A stretch of 64,000 bases of DNA from Amarolinea aalborgensis. Its GTDB lineage: Bacteria > Chloroflexota > Anaerolineae > SSC4 > Amarolineaceae. The translations under genes were made by a program, and so were the position numbers. The notes under the pieces were generated by a model, which saw nothing but the letters and a program-made list of their open reading frames with translations, ran no database searches and was not told the origin of the DNA. The stretch lies in contig NZ_UETR01000005.1 of NCBI RefSeq assembly GCF_900491745.1, positions 310,001 through 374,000 of the forward strand, in the 5' to 3' direction. How positions within the stretch are numbered: position 1 is the stretch's first letter; each line of letters begins with the position of its first letter. This document shows, in pieces, positions 49,928 to 57,784 of this stretch.

Positions 49928-51166
49928 CTAGCCGCCGATGGGTGTGGGCGGGATCTTACTCGTGTTCCACGACCGTTCGATCTTGGATGCCTCACGCAGC
50001 TTGGTCAAGAAGTCGGCGAAGGCCTGCTGCTTCTTGCTAGCCAGGGTGCTGTCATCCAATTTACGTGCGGGGTCCTTCTCCGTAACCTGGATGATATGAT
50101 AACCGAACTGCGTCGTCACGATGTCGCTGATCTGGTTGACTTCGAGCTTGAAGGCGGCGTCTTCGAACTCCGCCACCATGCGGCCCTTGCCGAACCAGCC
50201 CAGGTCGCCGCCTTGCGCGGCCGAGCTATCTTCAGAGACTTCCTTGGCCACCACATCGAAGGGTTCGCCCTTCTTGAGGCGTTCCAGCGCAGCCTTGATT
50301 TTCTCATCGGCCTTCTGTTTCTCTTCAGCCGTGGCGGTGGCAGCCACCTTGACCAGGATGTGCCGCGCGTGGATTTCCTCTTCGGTTGTAGGCACGTCCG
50401 CCGTTACCACGTCTTGCAGCTTCGTGCGCAGCAGACGGTTTTCGGTCAGGGTGCGGAACTCCGCCTCGGTCACACCCGATGATTTGCTGATATTGTCCAG
50501 CGTCTCTTTGTAAATACGCTGATACTCAGCTTCGGTGAAAGGCGTCGGCGTCGGCGCGGGCGTTACCGTCGCGCTGACCACCTGCGTCTCAGTCACACCG
50601 GCCGACGTTGTCACCACCTGGGTTGAGGTGATGGTCGCCGGCGTGACGATCGGCGTCGGCGTCGCATCAGGCTCGTAACCGAAGCTCTTCGCGACTTCTT
50701 TCTCCACGTCCGCCGGGTCCACGGTGATATTGCGCTTGGCGGCTTCCTGGCGAATCAGCGCTTCATCCACCATGTTGTCGAGCACATTCAGAGCCAGGGT
50801 CTCCGGGTTGCTCAACTGCTGTTGAAGCTGTTGGATTTGGGAACCAAAGAAGTTGTTGGAGCCATTAGGATCGAGCTGCTGCTGAATCTGCTGATACTGC
50901 GCCAGTTGATTCACGAGCAGCGCACGTTCGTACTTCACCCGAGCCTGGTAGCGGTCGGTTGTGATGGTGTCGCCGTTGACCGTTGCCACCGGCGAGTTGG
51001 GAATCAGAACTAGTTGTTGGAGTAACCCGACAGCCAGCACGATCACCACGAGGGCGCCGGTAATGCCGACGCCAATCAGAACGCGGCGTTGAAGCTCACG
51101 CTCACGCCGGTTGAGGGCCGTCTGTTTCTTGGTCGGTTCTTTAACCGCTCGTTCTCGCTTTGCCAT
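49928..51166 (-). CDS. SurA/PrsA-type peptidyl-prolyl isomerase, membrane-anchored
   Basis: 412 residues. A charged N terminus and one helix (VLIGVGITGALVVIVLAVGL) anchor the protein outside the membrane. A SurA_N-like helical domain (ALNVLDNMVDEALIRQEAAK) follows, then a Ser/Thr/Pro linker of about 40 residues (near 175-215), then the parvulin domain: EEIHARHILVKVAATATAEE, EPFDVVAKEVSEDSSAAQGG, DLGWFGKGRMVAEFEDAAFK and FGYHIIQVTEKDP. It should act as a chaperone for exported proteins. It follows rpsR on the minus strand with a short gap. Confidence 0.9.
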   Translation of the reverse strand: MAKRERAVKEPTKKQTALNRRERELQRRVLIGVGITGALVVIVLAVGLLQQLVLIPNSPVATVNGDTITTDRYQARVKYERALLVNQLAQYQQIQQQLDPNGSNNFFGSQIQQLQQQLSNPETLALNVLDNMVDEALIRQEAAKRNITVDPADVEKEVAKSFGYEPDATPTPIVTPATITSTQVVTTSAGVTETQVVSATVTPAPTPTPFTEAEYQRIYKETLDNISKSSGVTEAEFRTLTENRLLRTKLQDVVTADVPTTEEEIHARHILVKVAATATAEEKQKADEKIKAALERLKKGEPFDVVAKEVSEDSSAAQGGDLGWFGKGRMVAEFEDAAFKLEVNQISDIVTTQFGYHIIQVTEKDPARKLDDSTLASKKQQAFADFLTKLREASKIERSWNTSKIPPTPIGG

Positions 51167-51190
51167 GCCGCGTGGCGCTCCTGGTCAGAA

Positions 51191-51544
51191 TTAACCTTGT
51201 GTACCGCCGACGTAAGTCAGCAGGGCAAGGTAGCGCGCGCGTTTGATCGCCACAGACAGTTCGCGCTGATGGCGGGCGCAGGTGCTGGTTTTGCGGCGTG
51301 GACGGATCTTGCCGCGCTCGGTGACGTAGCGGCTCAGAACATCCACGGCTTTGTGGTCAATGAACTTGACCTTGTCAACACAGAAAGCGCACACGCGACG
51401 GCGCACTGCGCCGAAACGACGTCCACCAGGGCCAGTCGGCGGCCCGCCGCGGCCGCGCACTGGGCGACCGCCACGCGGACGACCACCGCGGTCATCGCCC
51501 ACGTCATCCAATTCATCATCTACGATGTCAAAATTCGTAGCCAC
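51191..51544 (-). CDS. rpsR: 30S ribosomal protein S18, with N-terminal RG-rich extension
   Basis: 117 residues against the usual 75-90. The core is VCAFCVDKVKFIDHKAVDVL, RYVTERGKIRPRRKTSTCAR and HQRELSVAIKRARYLALLTY, with the two cysteine pairs of the zinc-containing type. Ahead of it is a tail of about 45 residues beginning with an acidic stretch (DELDDVGDDRGG), followed by Gly/Arg/Pro repeats. S18 pairs with S6, encoded in the same operon. Confidence 0.96.
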   Translation of the reverse strand: MATNFDIVDDELDDVGDDRGGRPRGGRPVRGRGGPPTGPGGRRFGAVRRRVCAFCVDKVKFIDHKAVDVLSRYVTERGKIRPRRKTSTCARHQRELSVAIKRARYLALLTYVGGTQG

Positions 51545-51562
51545 AGTCTACTCCTGCTCTCA

Positions 51563-51952
51563 CTAGTAATTGTTCTCTTCTTCGTCGCTGCTGGCATAAT
51601 CAACTTCACTGCTGCCTGGGCGGCTATCGAGCATGATCATCTCGTTCGCGACCAACTCGGTGCGGAAATGCTTCTGCCCGCTTTGGTCTTCCCAGCTACG
51701 GGTTTGCAGGTGCCCTTCCACGTAGACGCGCCGGCCTTTACGCAGGTATTGATTGCAGATTTCTGCCAGGTTTCCCCAGGCCACCACGTTGAACCACTCG
51801 GTGGCCTCGCGGCGTTCCCCTTCGGCTGTCACCCACGTACGGGTCACAGTGACGCTAAACGACGTCACGGGTTTGCCGCTGGGTGTGTAACGCATGTCGG
51901 GATCATGGCCGATTTGGCCGATGATCATGACTTTGTTCAGACCTCTTGGCAT
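51563..51952 (-). CDS. ssb: Single-stranded DNA-binding protein
   Basis: 129 residues. MPRGLNKVMIIGQIGHDPDM opens the OB fold; WFNVVAWGNLAEICNQYLRK and GRRVYVEGHLQTRSW are the standard central motifs. The C-terminal tail is short and acidic but ends EEENNY, not the DDDIPF-type tip usual for replication SSB. It may still bind partners or be an alternative SSB. The location between rpsF and rpsR is canonical. Confidence 0.95.
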   Translation of the reverse strand: MPRGLNKVMIIGQIGHDPDMRYTPSGKPVTSFSVTVTRTWVTAEGERREATEWFNVVAWGNLAEICNQYLRKGRRVYVEGHLQTRSWEDQSGQKHFRTELVANEMIMLDSRPGSSEVDYASSDEEENNY

Positions 51953-52072
51953 GTGTCTGGCTCCTCATGTTGGCTCTTCAACGTGGGCTTTTGGCTCCAC
52001 GATGCGCCAAACGGGGCATTACGCGGCCCTGGACAGGGCGGCGCGTAACGGCATCAAGCAAGGCCGATGTCT

Positions 52073-52360
52073 CTACGCCTCCTTGCGGATAAGCAAATGG
52101 CGCAGCACGTTCTCGTTGAGACGCAGCGAGCGTTCGAGCGCTGCTGTGGCCGATGGTAGCAATCGCAGCCGAAACAGGACATAGTTGCCTTCACGTTGCT
52201 TGCGAATCAAATATGCAAGCGTACGCCGGCCCCACAGTTGCGTTTCGATTACCTCGCCACCGGATGTGCGAATGAGGTCGCCGATGCGCTCGTTCAGCGT
52301 ATTGACGCCCTCTTCATCCAACTCTGTGCGGACGATAGTCATCAATTCGTATTCGTTCAT
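52073..52360 (-). CDS. rpsF: 30S ribosomal protein S6
   Basis: 95 residues from the ATG at 52360 (MNEYELMTIVRTELDEEGVN). QLWGRRTLAYLIRKQREGNY and FRLRLLPSATAALERSLRLN are the usual S6 motifs. An ATG four codons upstream (52372) sits one base after GGAGG, too close, while the chosen start has 13 bases; both are imperfect. First gene of the rpsF-ssb-rpsR operon. Confidence 0.95.
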   Translation of the reverse strand: MNEYELMTIVRTELDEEGVNTLNERIGDLIRTSGGEVIETQLWGRRTLAYLIRKQREGNYVLFRLRLLPSATAALERSLRLNENVLRHLLIRKEA

Positions 52361-52372
52361 TGAGGTCCGCAT

Positions 52373-52440
52373 GCCTCCTTTCTATGGGTTTGCCCCCGGT
52401 CAGGCCGCGGGCAGAAAGAACGAGGGCTTGTGGCCCTCGT
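52373..52440 (-). promoter_or_regulatory. Structured leader of the rpsF operon (possible S6:S18 site)
   Basis: Two hairpins lie in the leader. ACGAGGGC / GCCCTCGT (52420-52440) is a perfect 8-bp stem. Nearer the start, TGCCC and GGGGCA enclose a loop with CGG and CCG, framed by TTTC / GAAA. The minus-strand CCGGGG fits the CCGNNG element reported for S6:S18-bound rpsF leaders. Feedback control is therefore possible but not shown. Confidence 0.4.
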
Positions 52441-52452
52441 GCGAACGACCTA

Positions 52453-52481
52453 AGTTTAGCATAAGGCCTACGTTTTGGCAA
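52453..52481 (-). promoter_or_regulatory. Promoter of the rpsF-ssb-rpsR operon
   Basis: TTGCCA (52481-52476), 17 bases, TAAACT (52458-52453). Start near 52446, immediately ahead of the leader hairpins. Confidence 0.65.
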
Positions 52482-52559
52482 AGACGCTGCGTGCCAATCT
52501 CCGCTGATCAACCCCAACCCGCCGCGTTCCGCCGCGCGTGTGCAGTTGACCCGCTGATT

Positions 52560-52588
52560 TTGGCGGAACGGGGGACATGTGGTATAGT
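52560..52588 (+). promoter_or_regulatory. Promoter of tRNA-Pro
   Basis: TTGGCG (52560-52565), 17 bases, TATAGT (52583-52588), ending ten bases before the tRNA. Confidence 0.7.
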
Positions 52589-52598
52589 TTGGTCTGTT

Positions 52599-52674
<76 letters not shown>

Positions 52675-52694
52675 ACAGCATCTGTCATATCTCT

Positions 52695-52730
52695 AAAACA
52701 GCCTTTGGGAGGCCTTCCAAAGGCTGTTTT
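52695..52730 (+). terminator. Terminator of tRNA-Pro
   Basis: Perfect 14-bp stem AAAACAGCCTTTGG / CCAAAGGCTGTTTT with an 8-base loop, ending in a T run. It isolates the tRNA from the AbiE genes. Confidence 0.92.
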
Positions 52731-52829
52731 CGCGCAGAATGGGTTTCATCAGTACGACCAGTTACTTTCGTCGTCGTTGAATCACAGTGCCCGATCCCCC
52801 GTAAAAAGCACCCATGCCCTGATCCTCGC

Positions 52830-52867
52830 TTGCCACGACTCAGTTCTTGTGGTATGATGTGCCACAA
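52830..52867 (+). promoter_or_regulatory. Promoter and probable operator of the AbiE pair
   Basis: TTGCCA (52830-52835), 17 bases, TATGAT (52853-52858). An inverted repeat TTGTGG (52847-52852), nine bases, CCACAA (52862-52867) straddles the -10. AbiEi antitoxins repress their own promoter by binding inverted repeats, so this is the likely operator. Start near 52865, a leader of about 25 bases. Confidence 0.7.
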
Positions 52868-52889
52868 ATCGGGTAATTTTTTATGCCAT

Positions 52890-53669
52890 ATGAGTGATAA
52901 TCTATCCTCGCTTTCGATCATCAAGCGCCTGCATGAACTTGATCTATTCTTCGTCACCACGCGTACCCTGGCCGATCTGTTTGCGCTGCCGCCCACGCGC
53001 ATTTACCAGGTGGTGGCCCAGCTCAAAGAGTCAGAACTGCTGGTCGAGGTCGAGAACGGCAAGTACCTGGTGCTGGGCTTCGAGCCGGAACGCGTCTTGG
53101 CCAACCCTCTCTTCATCGCCAGCCAGTTGGTGACGCCGGGTTACGTTTCCTTCTGGTCGGCGCTGCACTACTACGGCTTTACGGAGCAGGCGCCGCTGAC
53201 CGTCTTCGTGGCGACGACCAAAAAGAAGCGGCCTGTGGTCTTTCACGACCACCGCTTTCGCTTCGTGACCGTGCAACCCCACAAATTGTTCGGCTACCGC
53301 CGCGAGACCGTGGGTGAGCTGCCGGTGTTGATCGCCGACGAAGCCAAGGCCATCATTGACAGCCTGGCCGAACCTCGCTACGCTGGCGGTGTGGCCGAAG
53401 TGGCGAAGGCTTTGCGCGCTGCCCTCGGTGAGGTTGACGTGGCGACGCTGGTGGACTATGCCAACCGCATGGGCGACAAGAGCCTTGGTTCACGGCTGGG
53501 CTTTCTGATTGGCCAGTTGGGGCAATCGCTGTCTGTAGACGACCTGATTCACTCGGCCAGCCCGGTCAAGCTCGATCCCAGTCGGCCGACCAACGGCCGG
53601 ATGGACAGTCTGTGGCGGGTCAATCTCAACCTGTCCGCCGCCGAGCTTTTTCCGCGGGGGATGGGCTGA
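52890..53669 (+). CDS. abiEi: AbiEi-type antitoxin (type IV TA system)
   Basis: 259 residues from the ATG at 52890. Upstream in-frame codons are rejected because the promoter start falls near 52865. The N-terminal winged helix (LADLFALPPTRIYQVVAQLK) and the following VSFWSALHYYGFTEQAPLTV and KLFGYRRETVGELPVLIADE segments match the AbiEi/DUF6088-like antitoxin family, which binds promoter DNA and antagonises the toxin without direct contact. It overlaps the toxin gene as TGATG. The pair gives phage abortive infection in studied hosts; here the role is inferred. Confidence 0.85.
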   Translation: MSDNLSSLSIIKRLHELDLFFVTTRTLADLFALPPTRIYQVVAQLKESELLVEVENGKYLVLGFEPERVLANPLFIASQLVTPGYVSFWSALHYYGFTEQAPLTVFVATTKKKRPVVFHDHRFRFVTVQPHKLFGYRRETVGELPVLIADEAKAIIDSLAEPRYAGGVAEVAKALRAALGEVDVATLVDYANRMGDKSLGSRLGFLIGQLGQSLSVDDLIHSASPVKLDPSRPTNGRMDSLWRVNLNLSAAELFPRGMG

Positions 53670-54460
53670 TGTTGACACGCGCGCAAATCCAGCGCCTGGC
53701 CCAAAGCCAGCGCGTTGGCATGCAAGTACAGGAGCGGGACTATCTTCAGCATCTGCTCCTACTGGCGCTGACTCGCCGATCGCAAGCGCTGGTGTTCAAG
53801 GGCGGAACCGCGCTGCGCCTCGTTTACCGCGGCAACCGCTTCTCGGAAGACTTGGACTTCAACCTGGCCGTTGGCGCAGACAGCCCGGACAGCGTGGCGT
53901 CCCTGCGCAGACTTTGGCAGCAGATCGTGGGCGATCTGGCTGACTTCGGCGTGATGGCTGACGTGCGCAACGAGTGGGAGGGCGAGGTGGGCTACAGCCT
54001 GGATGTGAGCTACCAAGGCCCGCTGTACGATGGACGGGACCGCAGCAAGGGCAAAGTGCGGGTAGACATCAGCCGGCGACAGGAACCTGTGGAAACACGG
54101 CGCGAGCTGGTGCGCTCGGCATACGACGATGTGCGGCCGTTCGTGGTGACGGTGTTGACGCCTGAGCATCTACTGGCCGAGAAGGTGCGGGCGTTGGTGG
54201 TGCGAGCCAAAGCGCGCGATCTGTACGACGTCTGGCTCTTGTTGGACCAGGGCGTGGCGCTGGAGCGGACCCTGGTGGAGCGCAAGCTGGCGCTCTATGA
54301 CTTGACCTTGACCGCAACCGCGCTAGACGCGGCGCTGGCCCAGGCTGCAGCCGATTGGGAGCGCGACCTGCGACCGCTGCTGTCCCAGTTCGTAGAGGCA
54401 GACCTGGCGCTGCACGACGTTGGCGCACTTAGGGAGCTGTTTGCAGCAGGATCGGTATGA
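53669..54460 (+). CDS. abiEii: AbiEii-type nucleotidyltransferase toxin
   Basis: 263 residues from the ATG that overlaps the antitoxin stop. The nucleotidyltransferase core FKGGTALRLVYRGNRFSEDL, with DLDF just after it, is the motif I of AbiEii/DUF1814 toxins. PEHLLAEKVRALVVRAKARD, then LYDVWLL, is the second conserved block. Toxins of this family add nucleotides to RNA, for example tRNA acceptor ends, or otherwise consume NTPs; the target here is unknown. Both motifs are intact, so activity is likely. Confidence 0.9.
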   Translation: MLTRAQIQRLAQSQRVGMQVQERDYLQHLLLLALTRRSQALVFKGGTALRLVYRGNRFSEDLDFNLAVGADSPDSVASLRRLWQQIVGDLADFGVMADVRNEWEGEVGYSLDVSYQGPLYDGRDRSKGKVRVDISRRQEPVETRRELVRSAYDDVRPFVVTVLTPEHLLAEKVRALVVRAKARDLYDVWLLLDQGVALERTLVERKLALYDLTLTATALDAALAQAAADWERDLRPLLSQFVEADLALHDVGALRELFAAGSV

Positions 54461-54512
54461 ATCTGGCGAGGCGCGACCAACGAAGATATATGGATAATCA
54501 CCAGCGGCGGTC

Positions 54513-55007
54513 ATGGCGTTCGGCGACATCCCCACCGACACCGAGTTGGAGGCGCCGATCCGGGTGACGCTGCCCGCCCACACGCCCGGCTCGAAGCTAA
54601 GCTTCGAGGGCGCAGTCACGTGCCGCTCACCTGCGGGCCATGCGCTCAAAACCGCGCTTAACCGCGTAACCGTGCGCTTCATGGAGCAGCCTGCGTTCCA
54701 TTTGCGCGATGGGGTGGTGGCGCCCGTGGTCGAGCGGGTGCTGGATCACATGAAAGCGGCCAGCGTGCTCGGCGTGGCGCGCGTGTTGGCCCAAAATGCA
54801 CCGGCGGCCGCGCGCCAGGCCGAAACCGGCGTGACAGGCCTGCGAGACTACGCGGCGCTGCTTGGGGATGAGCGTGCGGCCGAAGAGGCCGCGGAAGCAG
54901 CGCTCAGCCTGGGCGCAGTCCAGGCGGCGCCGGCCATGGCGAAACCAATGGTCGCCGACGCCTTCGCCCGTCAGCGCAGCGCCCGCAAGTTCGAGGACAA
55001 AAAATAA
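54513..55007 (+). pseudogene. C-terminal remnant of a VWA-type protein gene
   Basis: 164 residues from an ATG that lacks a good ribosome binding site; an in-frame TAA lies at 54495-54497. The protein starts in the middle of a domain: FGDIPTDTELEAPIRVTLPA and GAVTCRSPAGHALKTALNRV look like the beta-sandwich and helical tail that follow a von Willebrand A domain. The VWA domain itself, expected upstream, is absent. The 5' end of this gene was probably lost when the AbiE genes arrived. It may be translated as a fragment; the stop overlaps the next start as TAATG. Confidence 0.6.
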
Positions 55008-55672
55008 TGACTTCTATGAACCCAACAACCCTCCTTTTCATCCGTCATGGCGAAACCGATGCCAATGCCAACGGCCAGTTGGAGGGCGCCACCGACAAGC
55101 CGCTGAACGCCGCCGGGCAGGCCCAGGCCCAAGCCGTCGCGGCGCGCCTGGTGCGTGAGAATCGGCCCATCCAGGCCATCTACAGCAGCTCGCTGACCCG
55201 CGCGCGGCAGACGGCGGCGCCCCTGGCTGCGTCGCTTGGCGAGCTGCCGGTGCAGATTGACCCCGATTTGTCTGAGTTTCACTTGGGAGAGTGGGACGGC
55301 CTGACCCTGGAGGAACTGCGCGACGAGAAACAACTGTGGGCGCGCATGGCAACCGACCCGCATTTTGCGCCTCCAGGCGGCGAATCGGCCATGCAATTCG
55401 GCCTGCGTCTCGTGCGCGCGGTGCGCGCCATCCTCAGCCGCCACCCAGGGCAGACGGTCGCCATCTTCAGTCACGGCGGAGCGCTGGCCACGGTGCTGGC
55501 CGTGCTCTTGGAGAACCAGGGCAACCGTTGGCCTGGGTACCTGATGGACAACGGCGGCATCAGCGAGATGGTGTTCGAACCGGCGCCCCGCCTCGTGCGC
55601 ATGAACGATGTCAGCCATATCAGAGCAATGCTGAACGCTGAACAATCAATGGAGAGAGAGCATGAGCAGTAA
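55007..55672 (+). CDS. Histidine phosphatase family protein
   Basis: 221 residues. The catalytic LLFIRHGETDANANGQLEG opens the domain. YSSSLTRARQTAAPL, DPDLSEFHLGEWDGLTLEEL, and the second His in VAIFSHGGALATVLAV complete the phosphoglycerate-mutase-type fold. The substrate is not predictable; related enzymes act on sugar phosphates, alpha-ribazole phosphate or nucleotides. The start overlaps the preceding stop; an ATG at 55016 is an alternative. The 3' end overlaps the next gene by 11 bases. Confidence 0.9.
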   Translation: MTSMNPTTLLFIRHGETDANANGQLEGATDKPLNAAGQAQAQAVAARLVRENRPIQAIYSSSLTRARQTAAPLAASLGELPVQIDPDLSEFHLGEWDGLTLEELRDEKQLWARMATDPHFAPPGGESAMQFGLRLVRAVRAILSRHPGQTVAIFSHGGALATVLAVLLENQGNRWPGYLMDNGGISEMVFEPAPRLVRMNDVSHIRAMLNAEQSMEREHEQ

Positions 55673-56108
55673 CGAACAAACCAACGATTCGATAGCTGAA
55701 GCGGCGGATAGCGCCGGGGAGACGGTGAACGTCAACCGGCAGACCGGCGTGACGATCAGCGCGCAGACGGTGACGGTCAGCCAGAGCAATGTCAATCAGG
55801 TGCATGCCGACCGCATCACGGTATCACAAGGCGGCATCGGCAGCGCGAAGGGCACCAACATTACGGTGACTAACGGCGGCATCGGCGCGGCGAGCGGTGA
55901 ATCGGTGACGGTGACGGGCGGCGGCATCGGCGCGGTGGCCGCGCGGAACGTTCACGTGCAAGACGGCACGATCGCGTTTCTGGCGGCCCAAACCGTGACC
56001 GGTAACCCGCGCATCCTGTTCGACCTGCGCGCAGGGCTGCTGTTTGGCCTGGCGGCGGGCGTGATCGTCAGCCTGGCGCAGTTCCTGACGCGGCGCCGTT
56101 CGTCATAG
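55662..56108 (+). CDS. GGIG-repeat protein with C-terminal membrane anchor
   Basis: 148 residues from the ATG at 55662 (GGAGAGAGAGC upstream). The central region repeats a short unit: ITVSQGGIGSAKGTNITV, then TNGGIGAASGESVTVTG, then GGIGAVAARNVHVQDGTI. The alternating V/T strands and GGIG turns suggest a small beta-solenoid. One helix (GLLFGLAAGVIVSLAQFL) and a basic tail RRRSS end the protein, so it is tail-anchored or type III-like. Function unknown; similar small proteins occur in Chloroflexota genomes, in my recollection. Confidence 0.75.
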   Translation: MSSNEQTNDSIAEAADSAGETVNVNRQTGVTISAQTVTVSQSNVNQVHADRITVSQGGIGSAKGTNITVTNGGIGAASGESVTVTGGGIGAVAARNVHVQDGTIAFLAAQTVTGNPRILFDLRAGLLFGLAAGVIVSLAQFLTRRRSS

Positions 56109-56169
56109 AATGTCTGCGCGTGCTTTGCGGGAATGCGGGAAGACTGAGGCAAGCCGACTCTAACGCAAG

Positions 56170-56218
56170 GGCGCAAAGGCGTAGAGACGCTATGCTTTTT
56201 CTTTGCGCCGCAGCGTCT
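56170..56218. repeat. Interleaved inverted repeats between convergent genes
   Basis: GGCGCAAAG (56170-56178) pairs with CTTTGCGCC (56201-56209), and AGACGCT (near 56185) with AGCGTCT (56212-56218). The gap separates convergent transcripts. They may act as a terminator, but they also resemble the CGCAAAGACGC-type simple repeats of many genomes. Confidence 0.35.
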
Positions 56219-56265
56219 TGGGGTCTTTGCGTCGAAGCCGGCACATCCCTTGCGGCGGGTGCTTC

Positions 56266-56991
56266 TCATCCAGAAGAGGATGCGCGGCTTTTGCCGAGGT
56301 AGGCCTCGACGATGGTTGGGTCGGCGCGCAACTGGGCGGCCGGGCCTTCCCGCACAATGCGACCGCTCTCCAGGACATAGGCATAATCGGCGATGTACAG
56401 CGCCTTGCGCGCGTTTTGCTCGACCAATAGGATAGTCGTCCCCTGCGCCTTGAGGTCAGCGATGATACGGAAAATCTCTTGCACGAGCAGCGGCGCCAAT
56501 CCCAGCGACGGTTCATCCAACATCAGCAAGCGCGGCCGAGCCATCAGGCCGCGACCGATGGCTAACATCTGCTGCTCGCCGCCGGAAAGAGAGCCGGCCT
56601 CCTGCCGGCGCCGTTCGCGCAGCCGCGGGAAACGCTCAAAGCTCGCCTCCAGATCGGCGTGGATGCCATGCCGATCACGCCGCCGGTTGGCGCCCAGTAA
56701 CAGGTTATCTTCCACGGTCAGCGGCGCGAGGATTTGACGGCCTTCTGGCACCTGCACCAGCCCCAGGGCTGCTACGCGATCCGACCGCCAGCCCGTAATA
56801 TCGCGCCCGTTGAACACGATGCTGCCCTCATGCGGCGCTAACAGTCCGCTGATCGTGTTCAGCGTGGTTGATTTGCCCGCGCCATTGGCGCCCACCAGCG
56901 CCACCACGCTCCCCTGCGCGACCTCGAACGAGATGCCCTTCAGCGCAGAGATCGCGCCGTAAGCGGTGTGCAGATTCGTCACCACCAGCAT
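56266..56991 (-). CDS. livF: Branched-chain amino acid ABC transporter ATPase LivF-type
   Basis: 241 residues from the ATG at 56991. Walker A GANGAGKSTTLNTISG, the Q-loop region VQVPEGRQILAPLTVEDNLL, the signature LSGGEQQMLAIGRGLMARP, and Walker B LLMLDEPSLGLAPLLVQEIF are complete. The short N terminus and PEGRQ motif mark the LivF type. It pairs with LivG to power the LivHM permease. It is the last gene of the operon. Confidence 0.94.
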   Translation of the reverse strand: MLVVTNLHTAYGAISALKGISFEVAQGSVVALVGANGAGKSTTLNTISGLLAPHEGSIVFNGRDITGWRSDRVAALGLVQVPEGRQILAPLTVEDNLLLGANRRRDRHGIHADLEASFERFPRLRERRRQEAGSLSGGEQQMLAIGRGLMARPRLLMLDEPSLGLAPLLVQEIFRIIADLKAQGTTILLVEQNARKALYIADYAYVLESGRIVREGPAAQLRADPTIVEAYLGKSRASSSG

Positions 56992-56998
56992 CGTCAGT

Positions 56999-57784
56999 TC
57001 ATCCCTCCGCTTGCTCTTCGCCCAGATACGCTTCGATGACGTGCGGATCGTTGTGCACCGCGTCCGGCGTCCCGGCGGCAATCTTGCGGCCAAAGTTGAG
57101 CACCACCACCTGGTCGCAAACACTCATGATGAGGTCCATGTGGTGCTCGATCACAAGCAGGGTCAGGCCGCCGGCGCGCAATTCGGTTAGGAAAGTCGCG
57201 AGCTGTTCCGTTTCTGCGCCGATCATGCCCGCGGCCGGTTCATCCAACAAAAGCAGGTGCGGTTCCGCTGCCAATGCGCGCGCCATTTCGACACGGCGTT
57301 GATCGCCATAGGACAGCGCTGCTGCCGCCATCAGCGCCAGGTGTTCCAGGCGCAGCCGGCGCAGCAAGGCCAGAGCCGCGCGACGCGCTTCCTGTTCCGC
57401 GTGCCGGGTGCGCGGCAGGCGCAGGAGGGTCTCGACGATCGTGCCCGGTTGGCGCAGGTGATGGCCCACCATGACATTCTCTAGCACGGACAGGTCGCCA
57501 AACAGGCGGATGTTCTGAAACGTGCGGCCAACCCCGCGCCGGGCCAGTTCGTGCGCAGGCAGACCCTGAACCGGCGCGCCGGCAAAGAGGATGCGCCCGC
57601 TGCTAAGCGGAGTCAGGCCGCTGATGATGTTGATGAGCGTGGTCTTGCCAGCCCCGTTCGGCCCGATCAAACCGCAGATGGTGCCGGGCGCGACATCAAA
57701 CGAAACATGATCGAGCGCGGCCAGGCCGCCGAACTGACGGCTGACCTCCTCCACGCGCAGCAGCGCCGGAATGTCGTCAGACAT
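56999..57784 (-). CDS. livG: Branched-chain amino acid ABC transporter ATPase LivG-type
   Basis: 261 residues. Walker A GPNGAGKTTLINIISG, RTFQNIRLFGDLSVLENVMV (LivG-type Q-loop), signature LSYGDQRRVEMARALAAEP, and Walker B LLLLDEPAAGM are present. The C-terminal segment NDPHVIEAYLGEE is the usual LivG end. The start overlaps the livM stop by eight bases. Confidence 0.94.
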   Translation of the reverse strand: MSDDIPALLRVEEVSRQFGGLAALDHVSFDVAPGTICGLIGPNGAGKTTLINIISGLTPLSSGRILFAGAPVQGLPAHELARRGVGRTFQNIRLFGDLSVLENVMVGHHLRQPGTIVETLLRLPRTRHAEQEARRAALALLRRLRLEHLALMAAAALSYGDQRRVEMARALAAEPHLLLLDEPAAGMIGAETEQLATFLTELRAGGLTLLVIEHHMDLIMSVCDQVVVLNFGRKIAAGTPDAVHNDPHVIEAYLGEEQAEG

